This document shows positions 22,830 through 33,865 of a stretch of 64,000 nucleotides of DNA, piece after piece. A program made the translations under genes and the position numbers. Source of the DNA: Perkinsus marinus ATCC 50983 (lineage: Eukaryota; Perkinsozoa; Perkinsida; Perkinsidae); contig NW_003213889.1 in the NCBI RefSeq assembly GCF_000006405.1, positions 652,239-716,238 on the forward strand. The letters are read 5' to 3'. The stretch's first letter is position 1; each line of letters starts with the position of its first letter. A model generated the notes under the pieces. That model saw only the letters and a list, made by a program, of their open reading frames with translations, made no database searches and was not told the origin of the DNA.

Positions 22830-23781
22830 ATGGCTGAGTACACCCTTCATTACTTCGATGTCCCTGGCGCCGCCGAACCTATCAGGTTGGCGTTTGCCGT
22901 CTCGGGTAAGTATCTCGCTGAGTGGCTTGATATTCGTTATACTCCTGATTCTATAGCGTTTCAGGGATATGTTGATTCGATCCGATCATATTTGTTCCTC
23001 GTAGCCTACGAGTCGTAGGTATTCCCTTCAAGGATCGTCGAATCCCTTTCGCGGAGTTCCCTGCTATCAAGTCCGAGTTCCCACTTGGTCAAGTTCCCGT
23101 CTTGGAACTCAAGGATGGAACCATGATAACTCAGGGATACGCCATTCTTCGCTACGTGGGATCTGTAAGTCTGCGCGATTCTTACCTCCTGTTGAGCCGA
23201 CGAGTCTTCGTGCAGTTGAACCCTTCTGCCGGCCTCTACCCTCAATCTGACTTGATGAAGCGTCTACGTATTGACGAGCTTATGGACATGGTCAAGGATA
23301 CTCATGTGAAGTTAGCGGCTACTATGAAGATGGACGAGGAGATGAAGATGAAAACTCGGAAGGTCTGAGGGCGCGTGTATTGTACCGACTTCACAGCTAT
23401 AGCGTTTCGCAGGCTCTTGCCGAAGAGGAAATCCCTTTCGTATTCGGGAAGTTGGATGAGATGATTGGTGACAAGAAGTTCGCTACAGGTGATGAAATGA
23501 CAATTGCTGATCTGGTAAGCCCGATACTTTTTTTCTGGGGAGATGGGAATTCCAAGCCGTTCACGCTGTGTGGTCTGTACTGCATATGCTGTTGAGTATC
23601 TAGGGCTGTTATTCAGTTGCTCACCAACATGATGGAGGTCTTCACCAGTGGTTACATCGATGGTTTTCCGGCGACATTGTGCGATCCCTATACTAATCTA
23701 CAACGTGTCAAGTCTAACCTTTATGCTGATCCTAGGGTTGTGCAGTGGAAAGAAAAACGCGAAGTTGGTGCTAGTTCATAA
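22830..23781 (+). CDS. Divergent glutathione S-transferase (GST-D)
   Basis: Five exons (22830-22905, 23019-23164, 23216-23362, 23413-23514, 23617-23781), 211 residues, with intron positions equivalent to the other three GSTs. Tyr8 (LHYFDVPGAAEPIR), Pro52 and TIADL are kept. In the glutathione-binding turn the usual Gln-Ser is Gln64-Gly65 (ITQGYAILRY). The C-terminal helix region is shorter and unlike GST-A to C. Exon 3 is followed by a GTCTGA donor, weaker than the others. It is the oldest member of the cluster by divergence and is almost unchanged between copies. Reduced or altered glutathione use is a possibility, not shown. Confidence 0.85.
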
Positions 23782-23924
23782 TTTTCTGGCTTCAAGTAGT
23801 TATGCGTATCAGTAGTCTTGAGTAGCTTCATGATGACGTGGACTTGAAAAAGCTCATATGTTGTGTTGCGGCTGAATAATTAAGATGACTCTGATATGAG
23901 GACGGGGTAAATCACGGGTTAATT

Positions 23925-24193
23925 TCACCCGTTCAATATAATACGCGTAGTTCTGTTGGTGTCGGTAGGTATATAACAATTCGTGACGCGGCTTACTCTT
24001 GAAAGAAGTATCCAGAGTCATTCAGGTCAAAAGCGTTGTGAATGGCCCTATTTAATGAGCTTGCTTTCTCTATGGAGAAGTACCGTGCACCGGAATTAGG
24101 CGCAGATTCAGAAACCGAGCGAGAGATTCTCATGTAAGCTGTTACATAATTCCATAAAAACAAAAACGGTTGCAATATACCAGTAGATGACAT
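23925..24193 (-). CDS. Possible small two-exon gene, unknown
   Basis: A minus-strand frame starting at 24193 encodes 65 codons ending GYFFQ. A GTAAGC donor and a 44-nt intron (23953-23996) lead to a short second exon (23925-23952), giving 74 residues. Intron length matches the reliable genes nearby, and both copies keep the frame with one residue change. There is a hydrophobic stretch near residues 7-20 (LQPFLFLWNYVTAYM). No family recognised; it could be a chance frame. Confidence 0.3.
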
Positions 24194-24961
24194 GTCATAC
24201 CGCCTGGTAGGAGAGAATTTGTACAGTCACATTGCCGTTGAAATACTACGTACGATTCTTCACCATTAGCGTGCAGTAGACGAAATCATTTCAAGTGAGA
24301 TTATTACCGTTACAGCGCAACTGGCAGCAAACTGCCGCGAACATACATATATCTTCGCTAGAAAGTCTGCTGGTGACTCACCAGTGGTGAGTCCCTCGTT
24401 CCGAGACTCCATCCAATTGTGAACGCTGGTTAGCTGAGCTAACTTAGCTCAGCCACGGCTGAACTTTCACACTGTCCGAGGCTTGCATCTGTACTCAGTG
24501 AGGCGCTAGGAGCGTGCTCCTTCTCCCAGCCTTTTTATCATATGAGTCACAGATAGGTCTGCGAGTGTTCAGATAGCGTATTTGCAACAGGCATGTTACC
24601 CTCTCTGCTGTTGATGTCCAATATTTAGCTAATGCTCTATTCGTATTGGCTACCAGAATAACCAGTAAATGGTTATAAATACTGATGTATCAGTTTTATT
24701 GATAATACTATTCATACCATCATTAGTCTGCATAATTTATCCATTATTAAAATAACGCAACTCGTGGTCATGACAAAATAACGGTTATACATGAGTAGTG
24801 TAGGACAATTGTGCTGCTCAACTCAATCTAGCGAACCGGGAATAGGCAACAAGTGCTGCTATCACAGCTCGGCCTCGGGTGTGGTAGGCGAAAGTCGAGT
24901 AGCTTATCGTAGGCATTGATACAGTAGGAGATGTATGTATCTGGTTATGGCAATGACAGAG
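24194..24961. other. Intergenic with hairpins
   Basis: No gene. Holds a perfect 10-bp-arm hairpin with 1-nt loop (gctgagctaa-c-ttagctcagc, near 24434) in both copies, and a 7-bp-arm hairpin (24370-24384) found only in this copy. Confidence 0.6.
24370..24384. repeat. Perfect hairpin private to copy 1
   Basis: ctggtga-c-tcaccag, followed directly by tggtgagtccc. Copy 2 at 40115-40126 reads ctggtgagtccc without the inverted arm, so 14 bases forming an inverted copy of the neighbouring sequence distinguish the copies. Confidence 0.85.
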
Positions 24962-25631
24962 TTACTTTAGAGTTACATGTACAATAATCATAATATATAC
25001 AACTTCATGATAGTAAACAACATAGTATATATCAGTAGCCAATAACAATAGCGATATATCAAAAGACGATTCACCCGGACCTACCCGGAATGGCCACGAC
25101 CGTGCCTTTCCCTCGAGCACATTCCGATGGGCTCCTTTCCTCCTACCCCTAGCAAGATAGGCTGCTATAGCCCAGGTAGCAAAGGCGACTGACACCCCAG
25201 CTGCCACTGATATCCACAATAGTGTATTGCTCTTCTTGGTATCAGCATGCTCGTGACTGAACAATGTACAAGGTGACGTGCAAGGACCTCAGCGGTGATA
25301 CCTCCAATCAGATCCCGATCCCGACGAAGAAGCCAGGGACTCATCGTCTCCCACCACCGGGATAGCCGAGACTTTCCCACACTCTCCACACTGAATAGTA
25401 GGCTCCAATGCAAGCTGACGGCATCGGTGGCATATAGGGTGTCCACAGGTGGGCAGGGGGATCTGAGTGCTGCAATGAACCGTCACACTGGTTGACAGCA
25501 CTATACCGTTCTTCGGCCCGGTTGCTGGCACACAGAGCAGTTCAGAAGCTCTGAGACGACTGGTTCTCGGGAATGGGAGTCGCTGTAGCCAACTCACTGA
25601 CAATTGTGAGATCATCCGTGATATCCGACAT
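24962..25631 (-). pseudogene. RING/TM protein gene, copy 1, one-base frameshift
   Basis: Three exons (25507-25631, 25302-25462, 24962-25256) equivalent to the intact copy-2 gene at 40693-41363. Exon 1 lacks one base in a CC run about 80 bases after the start codon, which shifts the frame before the first zinc-binding cysteines. Everything else, including both splice sites and the transmembrane exon, is preserved. The start codon is only 14 bases from the assembly gap, so a contig-end sequencing error is as likely as a real null allele. Confidence 0.6.
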
Positions 25632-25645
25632 GATAGTAGCAAAAA

Positions 25646-25745
25646 NNNNNNNNNNNNNNNNNNNNNNNNNNNNNNNNNNNNNNNNNNNNNNNNNNNNNNN
25701 NNNNNNNNNNNNNNNNNNNNNNNNNNNNNNNNNNNNNNNNNNNNN
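25646..25745. other. Assembly gap of exactly 100 N
   Basis: A run of 100 N, the conventional size for a gap of unknown length. It separates the end of duplicated block copy 1 from the start of copy 2. Confidence 0.99.
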
Positions 25746-25806
25746 CCTGCTGCTGCTGCTGTGGGAGGCCAGATGGGTCCCCGTCCTCGTACTGAGAAGG
25801 AGGCAT
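25746..25806 (-). pseudogene. DNAJC11 N-terminus, truncated by gap
   Basis: The first 20 codons of the DNAJC11-type gene (MPPSQYEDGDPSGLP then glutamines) ending at the N gap. It differs from the complete gene at 7444-8760 by a Gln-to-Pro change at residue 15. The remainder is not in the assembly. It is better seen as a contig end within the second haplotype than as a broken gene. Confidence 0.8.
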
Positions 25807-27414
25807 AACAGTAATGAAAAAACCCCTGGACGGGAAGGAGAGTAACCCACCTGATATATTGGCATAAAAGGCATCATGCCGGGATCGAACTCGGGACCTA
25901 TAGAGTGTCGGAAACTCTATTTCACAACTACAGTCCACCACTTCACCACCCACATGGTCAACCGGCATCTCGGTAACATCGTGGTCAACTAGGGGGACTC
26001 CACATCCTGGAAAACTACTACTATATCGGGGCTACTCCCATCTACCCCTACACGACAACCATGACCCCACATACACCTCCAATTCGCAGCTAACGTGACT
26101 GGATTGGGGTGCTACCCCCATGCGTACGGGGGCTATCTACGGAGAATTTCCAAGCCTATGCACATGAGTGATTGCGAATGTAGTGCGATATCATGAGACT
26201 GAGACAAAACCCCGCTCTATAGTTGATATTCCCACAGGGTCTACAAGCCCACGTGATTCCCTTTAACCCTAGTAGCCATATCTAATTACCACCCCTAATG
26301 AACTTCCCCGCCTCTATATTCAGCCTCAACTGATGCCCGTAAACACGACGAGGTACGATATGCGGGAAAACAATATGTCATGAAGTAGTACCCTACCCTA
26401 TGTCAGACCCTATTAGTACCCTTCATACTATGTCGAAGGTGGTACCCTGAGGGGATCCCCCTTAGGGGATTCCCCTCAACAGTGCCACTCCAGAATGGGG
26501 GAGTCCAACAAAAGCAATCACCATTGACCATACTATTTGCTCATTATATTACTAATCCTTTAAAACTACTTTTCCTCTGAGGCATCAGTCTTCGGCCTGT
26601 AGTAAACCTTCGCCGGCAAATTTCGCAACACCCTTCCACGATCAGTTTCCGCCCACCTCCCGCGCAGCCCACTCAGCAATACGGCCGCATATAGTACCAA
26701 AGTACGCACAGAAGGTAGTTGTAGCTCCTGAGACTGCACCAGGGTAGACTAACACCCAATACAAGTCCTGGTAGCAGGCCGTTCTGAGCGACAACTCTGC
26801 AACGGACACTTCCTACGGCAGATGTCTATAGCCGGACCACTCGCCGAGGGATCGAACTTGCGCCTGAGGATGTTGTACAGGTCATGCTTGTTAAGCTTTT
26901 AATAACGCCAGTGGAAGAGCGGAAACATGACCTTCTTGGCAATCTTATTCTTCTCCTCAATTATGGTGATATCAGAGGGGACGAGGAAAAGGAGGTGATT
27001 ACTACTCATGTTGGGGCACTGCACAACCTCCCACGACATAGCCATATCCTTCTATTCACTAGACAGACGTCCATTGCTGAAACATATGTGCTCGCTTTCC
27101 TCACCTGAGCTCGAGAGTTTCCAAAGCTAGGAATTCACATATTTCAGTTTGGTAAAAATGTACAGAAATCAAAAATAAGACTTAAAAATTGCCTCAGAAA
27201 TTTCATATTGTCATCAACACATAGTACACCTTTTAAAGGCCTATTTCGCGTTCAGTAAGATCAATTTAATATACTATCAGCGATTTCATCGATTTCGTGA
27301 AAATTGAACTTACTTCAGACATGCCGGCAAGATTGATTGTACTAATGACGCGTGTCGTCGAGATTAATTTTTCTATCGAGTGCGCTGGCGAAGTCGATCT
27401 TACCCATACATAAA

Positions 27415-27484
27415 ATCATAAAAAACTATAAGATAACATCATAAGAAAACTATAAGATAACATCATAAGAAAACTATAAGATAA
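27415..27484. repeat. 24-bp minisatellite, short allele
   Basis: Just under three units of the same 24-bp repeat that has about 21 units in copy 1 (10704-11226). Confidence 0.9.
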
Positions 27485-27899
27485 TAAGTATGTACATGAT
27501 AGAGAAAATATTTTTTGGGGGGAAATTTCGGCAAATTCTAATTGGTTTTCGCGTCAGCGCTTTTTGGACACATCAACCTCGGTGTCCAATTTCACCCAAA
27601 TTCGTTTGTAAACTTCTATAATCAGTGTGGACGACTCCAGAATTCAGCTGAAGAAAACACAGCATGTCATTGGTATTATCACTTGAAAATTCATCAAAAA
27701 CATACGATGAAAAAGTAGAAAGAGAACATTTCCTTAAGAAACTGTTAAAATATCAAAAACGGCGTAGGGTCGATTGAGCATTGATTAACTCAGCGGAGTA
27801 TGATAATAAAGTAGTTGTTTCAATACTGAAAATATGAGATTAATCTTTTTTGGAGTGGGAACAGAATTCTACACTATGTAATAAAACTGTTGATGTAAG

Positions 27900-28078
27900 C
27901 TGTTGATGAGCCTTCTACTGGTGACTCGTATAATGGAGTTTCACCCGTTTTACGTAGTGGAGTTAAACTCGGCGGTATTCGTGGGATGCAATAGTCGTGA
28001 AATGTGTTTTTCATATCACGGGTGAACCTCCAACATACTATTAATTATACGAGCCACCAGCGGAAGGTCCATCAACAG
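27900..28078. repeat. Family-A MITE, copy 2
   Basis: Same element and position as 11705-11883, with outer arms ctgttgatgagcc and catcaacag and inner TGGAGTTTCACCCG arms. Confidence 0.7.
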
Positions 28079-28390
28079 CCTTAACCGGTCCGACAAAGAA
28101 ACAGAACCCGCGGAGGAAGGAGCGGCTCAACGGTACGTAGCAATGGTTTCACTACAGTGCGAAGGTTACGGAATGGGGATGAAAACATCTACGACTACGA
28201 CTTGCTACCACGAGCGAGCTTGTTAATCTTGAACATCTTGAAAAATCTGGGAGTTTCTCAGCGACTTTTCACGCCGCCTCTACAGTGAGTTGATAACGAC
28301 AGTGAGTACAGTTCCCTTTATCATGGTGTTGAGTATAGTATCAGAGTAACTTGCGGTAATCTTGTTGTTATGAAAACTCACTGATTGTTG

Positions 28391-28561
28391 GTAGTAGTAG
28401 TAGTAGTAGTAGTATTGGTAGTAGTATTGGTAGTAGTATTGGTAGTAGTATTGGTAGTAGTATTGGTAGTAGTATTGGTAGTAGTATTGGTAGTAGTATT
28501 GGTAGTAGTATTGGTAGTAGTATTGGTAGTAGTATTGGTAGTAGTATTGGTAGTAGTATTG

Positions 28562-28612
<51 letters not shown>

Positions 28613-28613
28613 T
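28391..28613. repeat. GTA and 12-bp tandem array
   Basis: A (GTA)n tract flanks about 13 units of a 12-bp repeat (gtagtagtattg), followed by about 17 further GTA units. Copy 1 has only about seven GTA at 12155-12175. Long valine, leucine and tyrosine/glutamine frames across it are artefacts of the repeat. Confidence 0.95.
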
Positions 28614-29212
28614 ACTGTAGAGGCTAACCAACCCATCAGCCGGATCTCTTAAGAGGGGACGACAGTTGTTCTGCTTCCCATCGTGAAGGGTGAACTTGTC
28701 ATGATTAAGAAGTAGCATGTGCCTCTTATACGGCCCCACCATGTATGAGGTGTCGACTCCGCTTCATTCACTATCAATCCTTACACTGGGTCCATCGCTA
28801 CAGTGAGGTATGATATTAATTAACGTAATTTCACCACCGAGCGGTAGCGGCAATATTTACCATCACTCTGGCACTCTCTCATTAACGGTTGAATCCAACG
28901 TTGTTACAACACATGATATTTCCCCTTCCTCTACACTCAAGTAGAACGTCAATATGATCACCCGTCGGGCCGTTGACACTAACCAGAGCGTTACTATTTG
29001 GAGGAAGAGGATGAACACAACAGCAACAGTACAACCTCCTACTAGCCATAGCTAGGTGGGACCGATTGCGCAGACGGATTCCACAGGACACAACTACTAG
29101 ACGATAGAGTGATCATCAAATACCCCTCAGGGTTTTAGAGACTGTTGCGTTCATTGGTGAGGAGCTGAGAGTGATCGATGCAGTACTTTGGTTGGGGTGC
29201 ATATCATCGCCG

Positions 29213-30834
29213 ATGTCAACGTGTTCGATTTGTATGGAGCTTGTAGGGGCGATAGATTCTCGAGGGAACGTTGGTCAACTTGTTTCAACGGAATGTAAAC
29301 ACATCTATCACGAGGCGTGCCTCAGTCGCTGGATGAAAAGGTGAGTAAACTGTTGAAAGTATCCGATCGCACAGTATTCACAACCTTTAGGATTTCGATT
29401 TCGACTAAGCTGAGCAGTGTTGGAATATATGCATACTTACTTCTGCTGATTGCAGAAGTTTCATCAGTTATTAAAGAAGTTTAGACACAAATTTGAGTAC
29501 ACAAACTCATGAGAATCTTGTCAATGTCACCTACACGTGTAGTTGATCATATGCAAATTTTCCCACGTGAAACCTCTATAGAAAGTGACGGTGGTAGCAT
29601 AATCATTTTGATGAAATTGCGGTAAACACACTCATTGTTCAGGTCCCCGACCTGCCCAGAGTGTAAAGCTGAGCAGAAGTGCAAGCCGGTACGGTTACGG
29701 CCAGAGGTGCAGAATCTAGAGGACCACTTGCTTCCTCATGATCTCGATACTGTTGCTGGGCTGTTAGCAGAGATTGCTGATGTTGAAAAGGCTTCTGGGA
29801 AGATCGAGGCACAGATAGAATCCGTGGAGACGACTAGTGAGAGTTTAGCAGAGGAGTGTAGATGTGGAGAAATGAGATTGGAAAACCTCAGAGGTTGCTT
29901 GAGGAGAACTAAGCGGGAAAGGCAAACTGCTGAGGAGAAGGTGTATACGGTTGAACATGATATGCAAATGAAATTGGAGGAGTTACGACAAATGCAGGAT
30001 GCTGTGAAAATGGACATGCCTTTGAGAGAACCCCGGAGTGAGATGAGACAACTAAGGGATAATATAGTTAATAATAGGAATATCGATGTTTTAATAAGGG
30101 CTGTGGAGGTGGAGTGGAAACAGCTTTTGGACACGTATAGGCAACCAGGAGGCGATCTCGAGAGTCTTACTATGCAACTGAACGAACTCGAGGAAGAGTT
30201 ACAAGAGGCTCGTACGAAATGCCGCCGAAGTCCCGTAGGGAAGCGAAAACGTGTTGGGTTGACCGCCCATGAACGGGTGATGAAACGTGGGCTGGAGAGG
30301 CAGCTTAGTCGAGGAGCAGAGGCGGAGGAGGACCAGAGTGTATTGCAGAGGATGCGAACGCTTGTCTCGGGAGGTAAGGAGAATCAGTCATCGCAGAGTA
30401 ATGGGGCTGTGCTGAAAAGGCACGCGACGCGGGTGGTAGACCCATCTCAGTCTGCGGGTTCGGTGAAGGATTCTGTCGTTGTGGCGGCCCCCTTGCCCAA
30501 ATTGAAGAGAACGGCAACTGAGGCATCGTCGGACCCATGTCCACTTGAGGATTTACTTGGCGACTTGTTGGAGAGTGAGAGCAGCACTCGAGTGGCGAGG
30601 ATGGACGATCACGTGGGGCCTGGGGGATCTACATGCAGTTATGTTCCACAAAGAGAAGGAGGAGAGGACTCGGTAGTGGTGGTGGAGTTGTCAAGTGATT
30701 CAGATGCAGTAGAGACTGTATCGAGATGCCCAGAAGTGCCTTTAAAACGGCGGAGGCTGTATGGAGGGACCCGACCGAGGGTCCAAAGGCAACTCACAGA
30801 TTTCTTCTTGAGATCGGAATCTACGGAGGGCTAA
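29213..30834 (+). CDS. TRAIP: TRAIP-like RING-H2 E3 ligase, copy 2
   Basis: Exons 29213-29340 and 29643-30834, 439 residues, same structure as 13021-14642. All eight RING-H2 ligands, the coiled coil, the VVVVEL SUMO-motif-like run and the terminal QRQLTDFF PIP box are unchanged. About a dozen residue differences are scattered through the coiled-coil and linker regions. Conservation of the termini while the middle drifts supports the RING and PIP box as the functional ends. The intron again carries the family-B repeat. Confidence 0.85.
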
Positions 30835-32885
30835 GGAGAAGAGAGCATGCGCATTGTACAATTATCACTTTGAAAAGGGGTTGGGTTGGTATTCCTCGTC
30901 GATGTGAGAGATCTCATTAGCCATTTATAATGGTCAGTAGTTTTCCTCACTTCACCCCAGGGCTTCACTTCTGCAGTGATGGTATTGCCAACGCTCTTCA
31001 AGGTCAGAATCGGTGAGTGTTGCTCGCTATCACTCGTGTTGGAGGAATATGTATTCGCTTCCCTCCGCTGCGTTTCCTCACTAATTATGGAATTTTGCTG
31101 GCAGTTGACAGAAATCAACGAGGAAATCTCCCAAAGTTTTCGTATTCTCACCAACACATGTAGTTGACCATGTGTATATCTTCCTCGATATGCGTATGCT
31201 CATGCATTCATTCACGCCCTGAAGAGTCCGAGGATTTGGGCCCTTTATCGGTTTCATCTGTTTTTTGGAATCTGTGTTTGAGGATTGTATGTTTGGTTTC
31301 CTAAGCTGAAATCAGGAGTATCCTCACTGATTACAGGAGTTCACACAAGAATTAGAGTAAAAACTTTGTTCTTATTTGTTTGCTGGTTAAGGTTGATGAA
31401 CGTTTCACTTGTGACTCGTATAGTCTACCATGTGAAACGTGTATAATTCTGTTTCCACTCAAAAAAAGAGTAAAAACCAGTGCGAAATTCCTCAAAATTT
31501 TGATATAGTCACCAGACATGTAGTTGACCATGCGCATGTTTCCTAACACTATTTGGAGGTGTCTCGAAGGGATCTCGAGAGTCTCAATGATCGAGAGTAG
31601 AGCGAATTTCTAGCAGGAGTCGATTTACTATTGTAGGCTTAGCTACAGCACAAGAAAAGGAATCAATATTTGGCTATATTCTAGAGTGGCCTCACTTCAC
31701 ACCCACATCTAGTTTTCTAACATAGGTTCTAATTTCCCGGTAGATGCTTCCAGATTACACGTGTTCGCTGAGGAGAGTGTCGGAAACGAGAATAGGTATA
31801 GAATGAACTATCTGGTATTATATTTCCAGATATTTCGACTATTTCAAACACATCTTATAATGTTCAGTCCATCCCTATGAGCTGACATTCTGAAAATACT
31901 TAATGGAGCTTTGCATCATGCAGGTTATATTGAGTCTGTAAAATCTTCGTGTACCTCCATCTAGCTCATACCATGACTGGAGTGACTCAGGTGAACTCAA
32001 TGACCTCGGTGATGACATTGATAGGTGTTGTGATACCTAGGTCAGGGTCGGTGTCTGTTTTACTGGGGGAACGCAAGGTAGTAGGCATAAGGAAAAGTTA
32101 CAACTCTTATTCTTGTGGAGAGAATAACAGCAGGAAAGCTTGGAGTGGAGGAAAACTTACAATACCTCGCTCTATGAAAAGGGGGAGAAGCTATGCGTTT
32201 GCGTGCCGCGGTATCTTGGCGCGATGGAGAGGGAGGGAGGCGTTCCTTGTCGGTGTGTATGAGGCTTGAAGGAATGAAGAGCAGTTTGGATGCAGCATAA
32301 ACGAAAGCCTCGGCAGCCGAGTACATCTAAGTTGAGTATGCGAATGACTTGACATTTTCACGAATCACGTTCTTGTTTACTTGATGGTTGTGTTATCGTG
32401 TCACCACTTCATCATTTGTTCTGCGAGGATGGTACTACGAAGATTTTACACTTTTTCGTCCCACACTCGTCGCGTGCAATGGAAACAGCTGTGCAATCCC
32501 GATGTATAGAACGAATGTTGTTTCCCAACATACCGGTAGCAGATCCGGATGATGCCACACTCATAGGCTGATTGCAAATCAACTGATATTGGAGGATCCC
32601 GGTCAATGTCATCGACTAATCTTCCCTCACCGGTTACCGATGGTTGCTCTGGGACAGTGCTCTACTTTCCATGCACATATGCATCTCGATGAATCCTGCG
32701 CTTTGTATCGTAGACCGTAGTAGACAGAATTAGCCGTGTCGTTGTGTCGAAGCAGCATGTCTGAGGCTCAGCTGAAGTTAGCTGCATTTGTTAGTAAATC
32801 TGATTTCATGTTCTAAGTCGAGTTTTTAGTTAGAAGAATACATATGAGTATTTGGTAGTTTACCAGAATTTCGTTCCTCGCTACG
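30835..32885. other. Gene-free stretch of copy 2 before GST cluster
   Basis: Equivalent of 14643-16736, with a family-B repeat at about 31045-31170. No gene supported. Confidence 0.5.
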
Positions 32886-33865
32886 ATGTCTAGCAGCCTC
32901 CTTAAACTTCACTATTTTGACATACCCGCTAGAGCGGAGCCTATTCGTCTGTCATTCGCAATACAAGGTGAGCTCCAACTCGGATGATGGAGTTTTCGTT
33001 TATGAGAGTTCTTAGGTATTCCTTTCGAAGATATTCGTGAAACGAAGGAAGATTGGGCGAAGACTTTGAAGCCTAATCACGTGTTCCCCCTCGACCAACT
33101 ACCGGTTTTGGAATTTCCTGATGGCAAAATGGCGACTCAGAGTTATGCCATTTTGAGATATGTGGCTACGGTAGGCAGAAGTGGATCTCTCCGATGCATC
33201 TCAAATCGTGATTGTTTCAGCTGCGTCCCTCGTATGGTCTCTACCCCACTGACCCTGTTGAGAGGCTGCACATAGATCAGCTGTTGGATACCTTTGCCGA
33301 TATCAGAGAGAAGACAAGGGTGGTCAAGGTCATGTCTGACGGCCCTGCCAAGGAAGCTGCGAAATCGGTAGGCTTGTGATTGTCTGTTGAGTCTGTCTGA
33401 TTCGTCGAAGAGTTCAGAATTGATTGCTTTTTACTTCTCAGGAGTTGGCAAATACCACTTACCCGTTTTACTTTGAAAGAGTAGAGCGCATGATCGGAGA
33501 TAATAAGTACTCAGCTGGAGACCATCTCACGATTGCCGATCTGGTAAGAAGACTTCAGTGTCTTGGTTGGATCTTATTATTCATGTTAAGTATGCGAGGA
33601 AATTTTTAATTCTCTCCTTGGAATAATCGGTTTGCTTGCTTAGAATGTTACATTTAGTATTTGCTGATTTCCTCAGATGATCGATTCCATATTATACTTC
33701 ATATTCACCCTCGCCAAGTTGGGTATGCAGCCATCCATGTTGAAGCCCTATGAGAAACTCCAAAGGATCCAGACTTTGGTAGCGGCCAACCCTGCTGTGA
33801 AACTGTGGCGCGAGAAGCGTGAGGTGAAGCCTCTCCCTGCTGTTGCTGAGAGTTTCGCTCATTAG
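32886..33865 (+). CDS. Glutathione S-transferase GST-A, copy 2
   Basis: Exons 32886-32967, 33016-33170, 33221-33367, 33442-33543, 33677-33865; 224 residues. It differs from copy 1 in exon 2 (EDIRETK for EDDRITK) and exon 3 (PVERLHIDQ for PIQRLGIDQ). Exon 2 here resembles GST-C, whereas exon 3 keeps what is probably the original GST-A sequence. Active-site residues Tyr10, Pro57 and Ser70 are intact. Confidence 0.9.

Larger units (their letters stand above)
8700..25645. repeat. Long duplicated block, copy 1
   Basis: This 16.9-kb stretch is repeated, same orientation and same gene order, at 25746-41377. It runs from codon ~20 of the DNAJC11 gene to a few bases upstream of the RING/TM start codon and ends exactly at the N gap. 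The two TRAIP-like products differ at roughly a dozen of 439 residues. Non-coding parts differ by many small indels and a few large ones: the 24-bp array, a ~350-bp segment near 17870-18230 and a ~240-bp segment near 12610-12860 are present here and short or absent in copy 2. All reconstructed splice sites match between copies. Confidence 0.95.
25807..29212. other. Gene-free stretch of copy 2
   Basis: Equivalent of 8761-13020. Holds the tRNA-like sequence (25876-25968), family-B repeats near 27075-27235 and (reverse) 27487-27680, the short 24-bp array, the family-A MITE and the GTA array. No protein gene supported. Confidence 0.5.

Noticed and set aside
28280-28742. Poly-valine, poly-leucine and tyrosine/glutamine frames on both strands
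   Set aside because: All arise from the GTA and 12-bp tandem array and are absent in copy 1.
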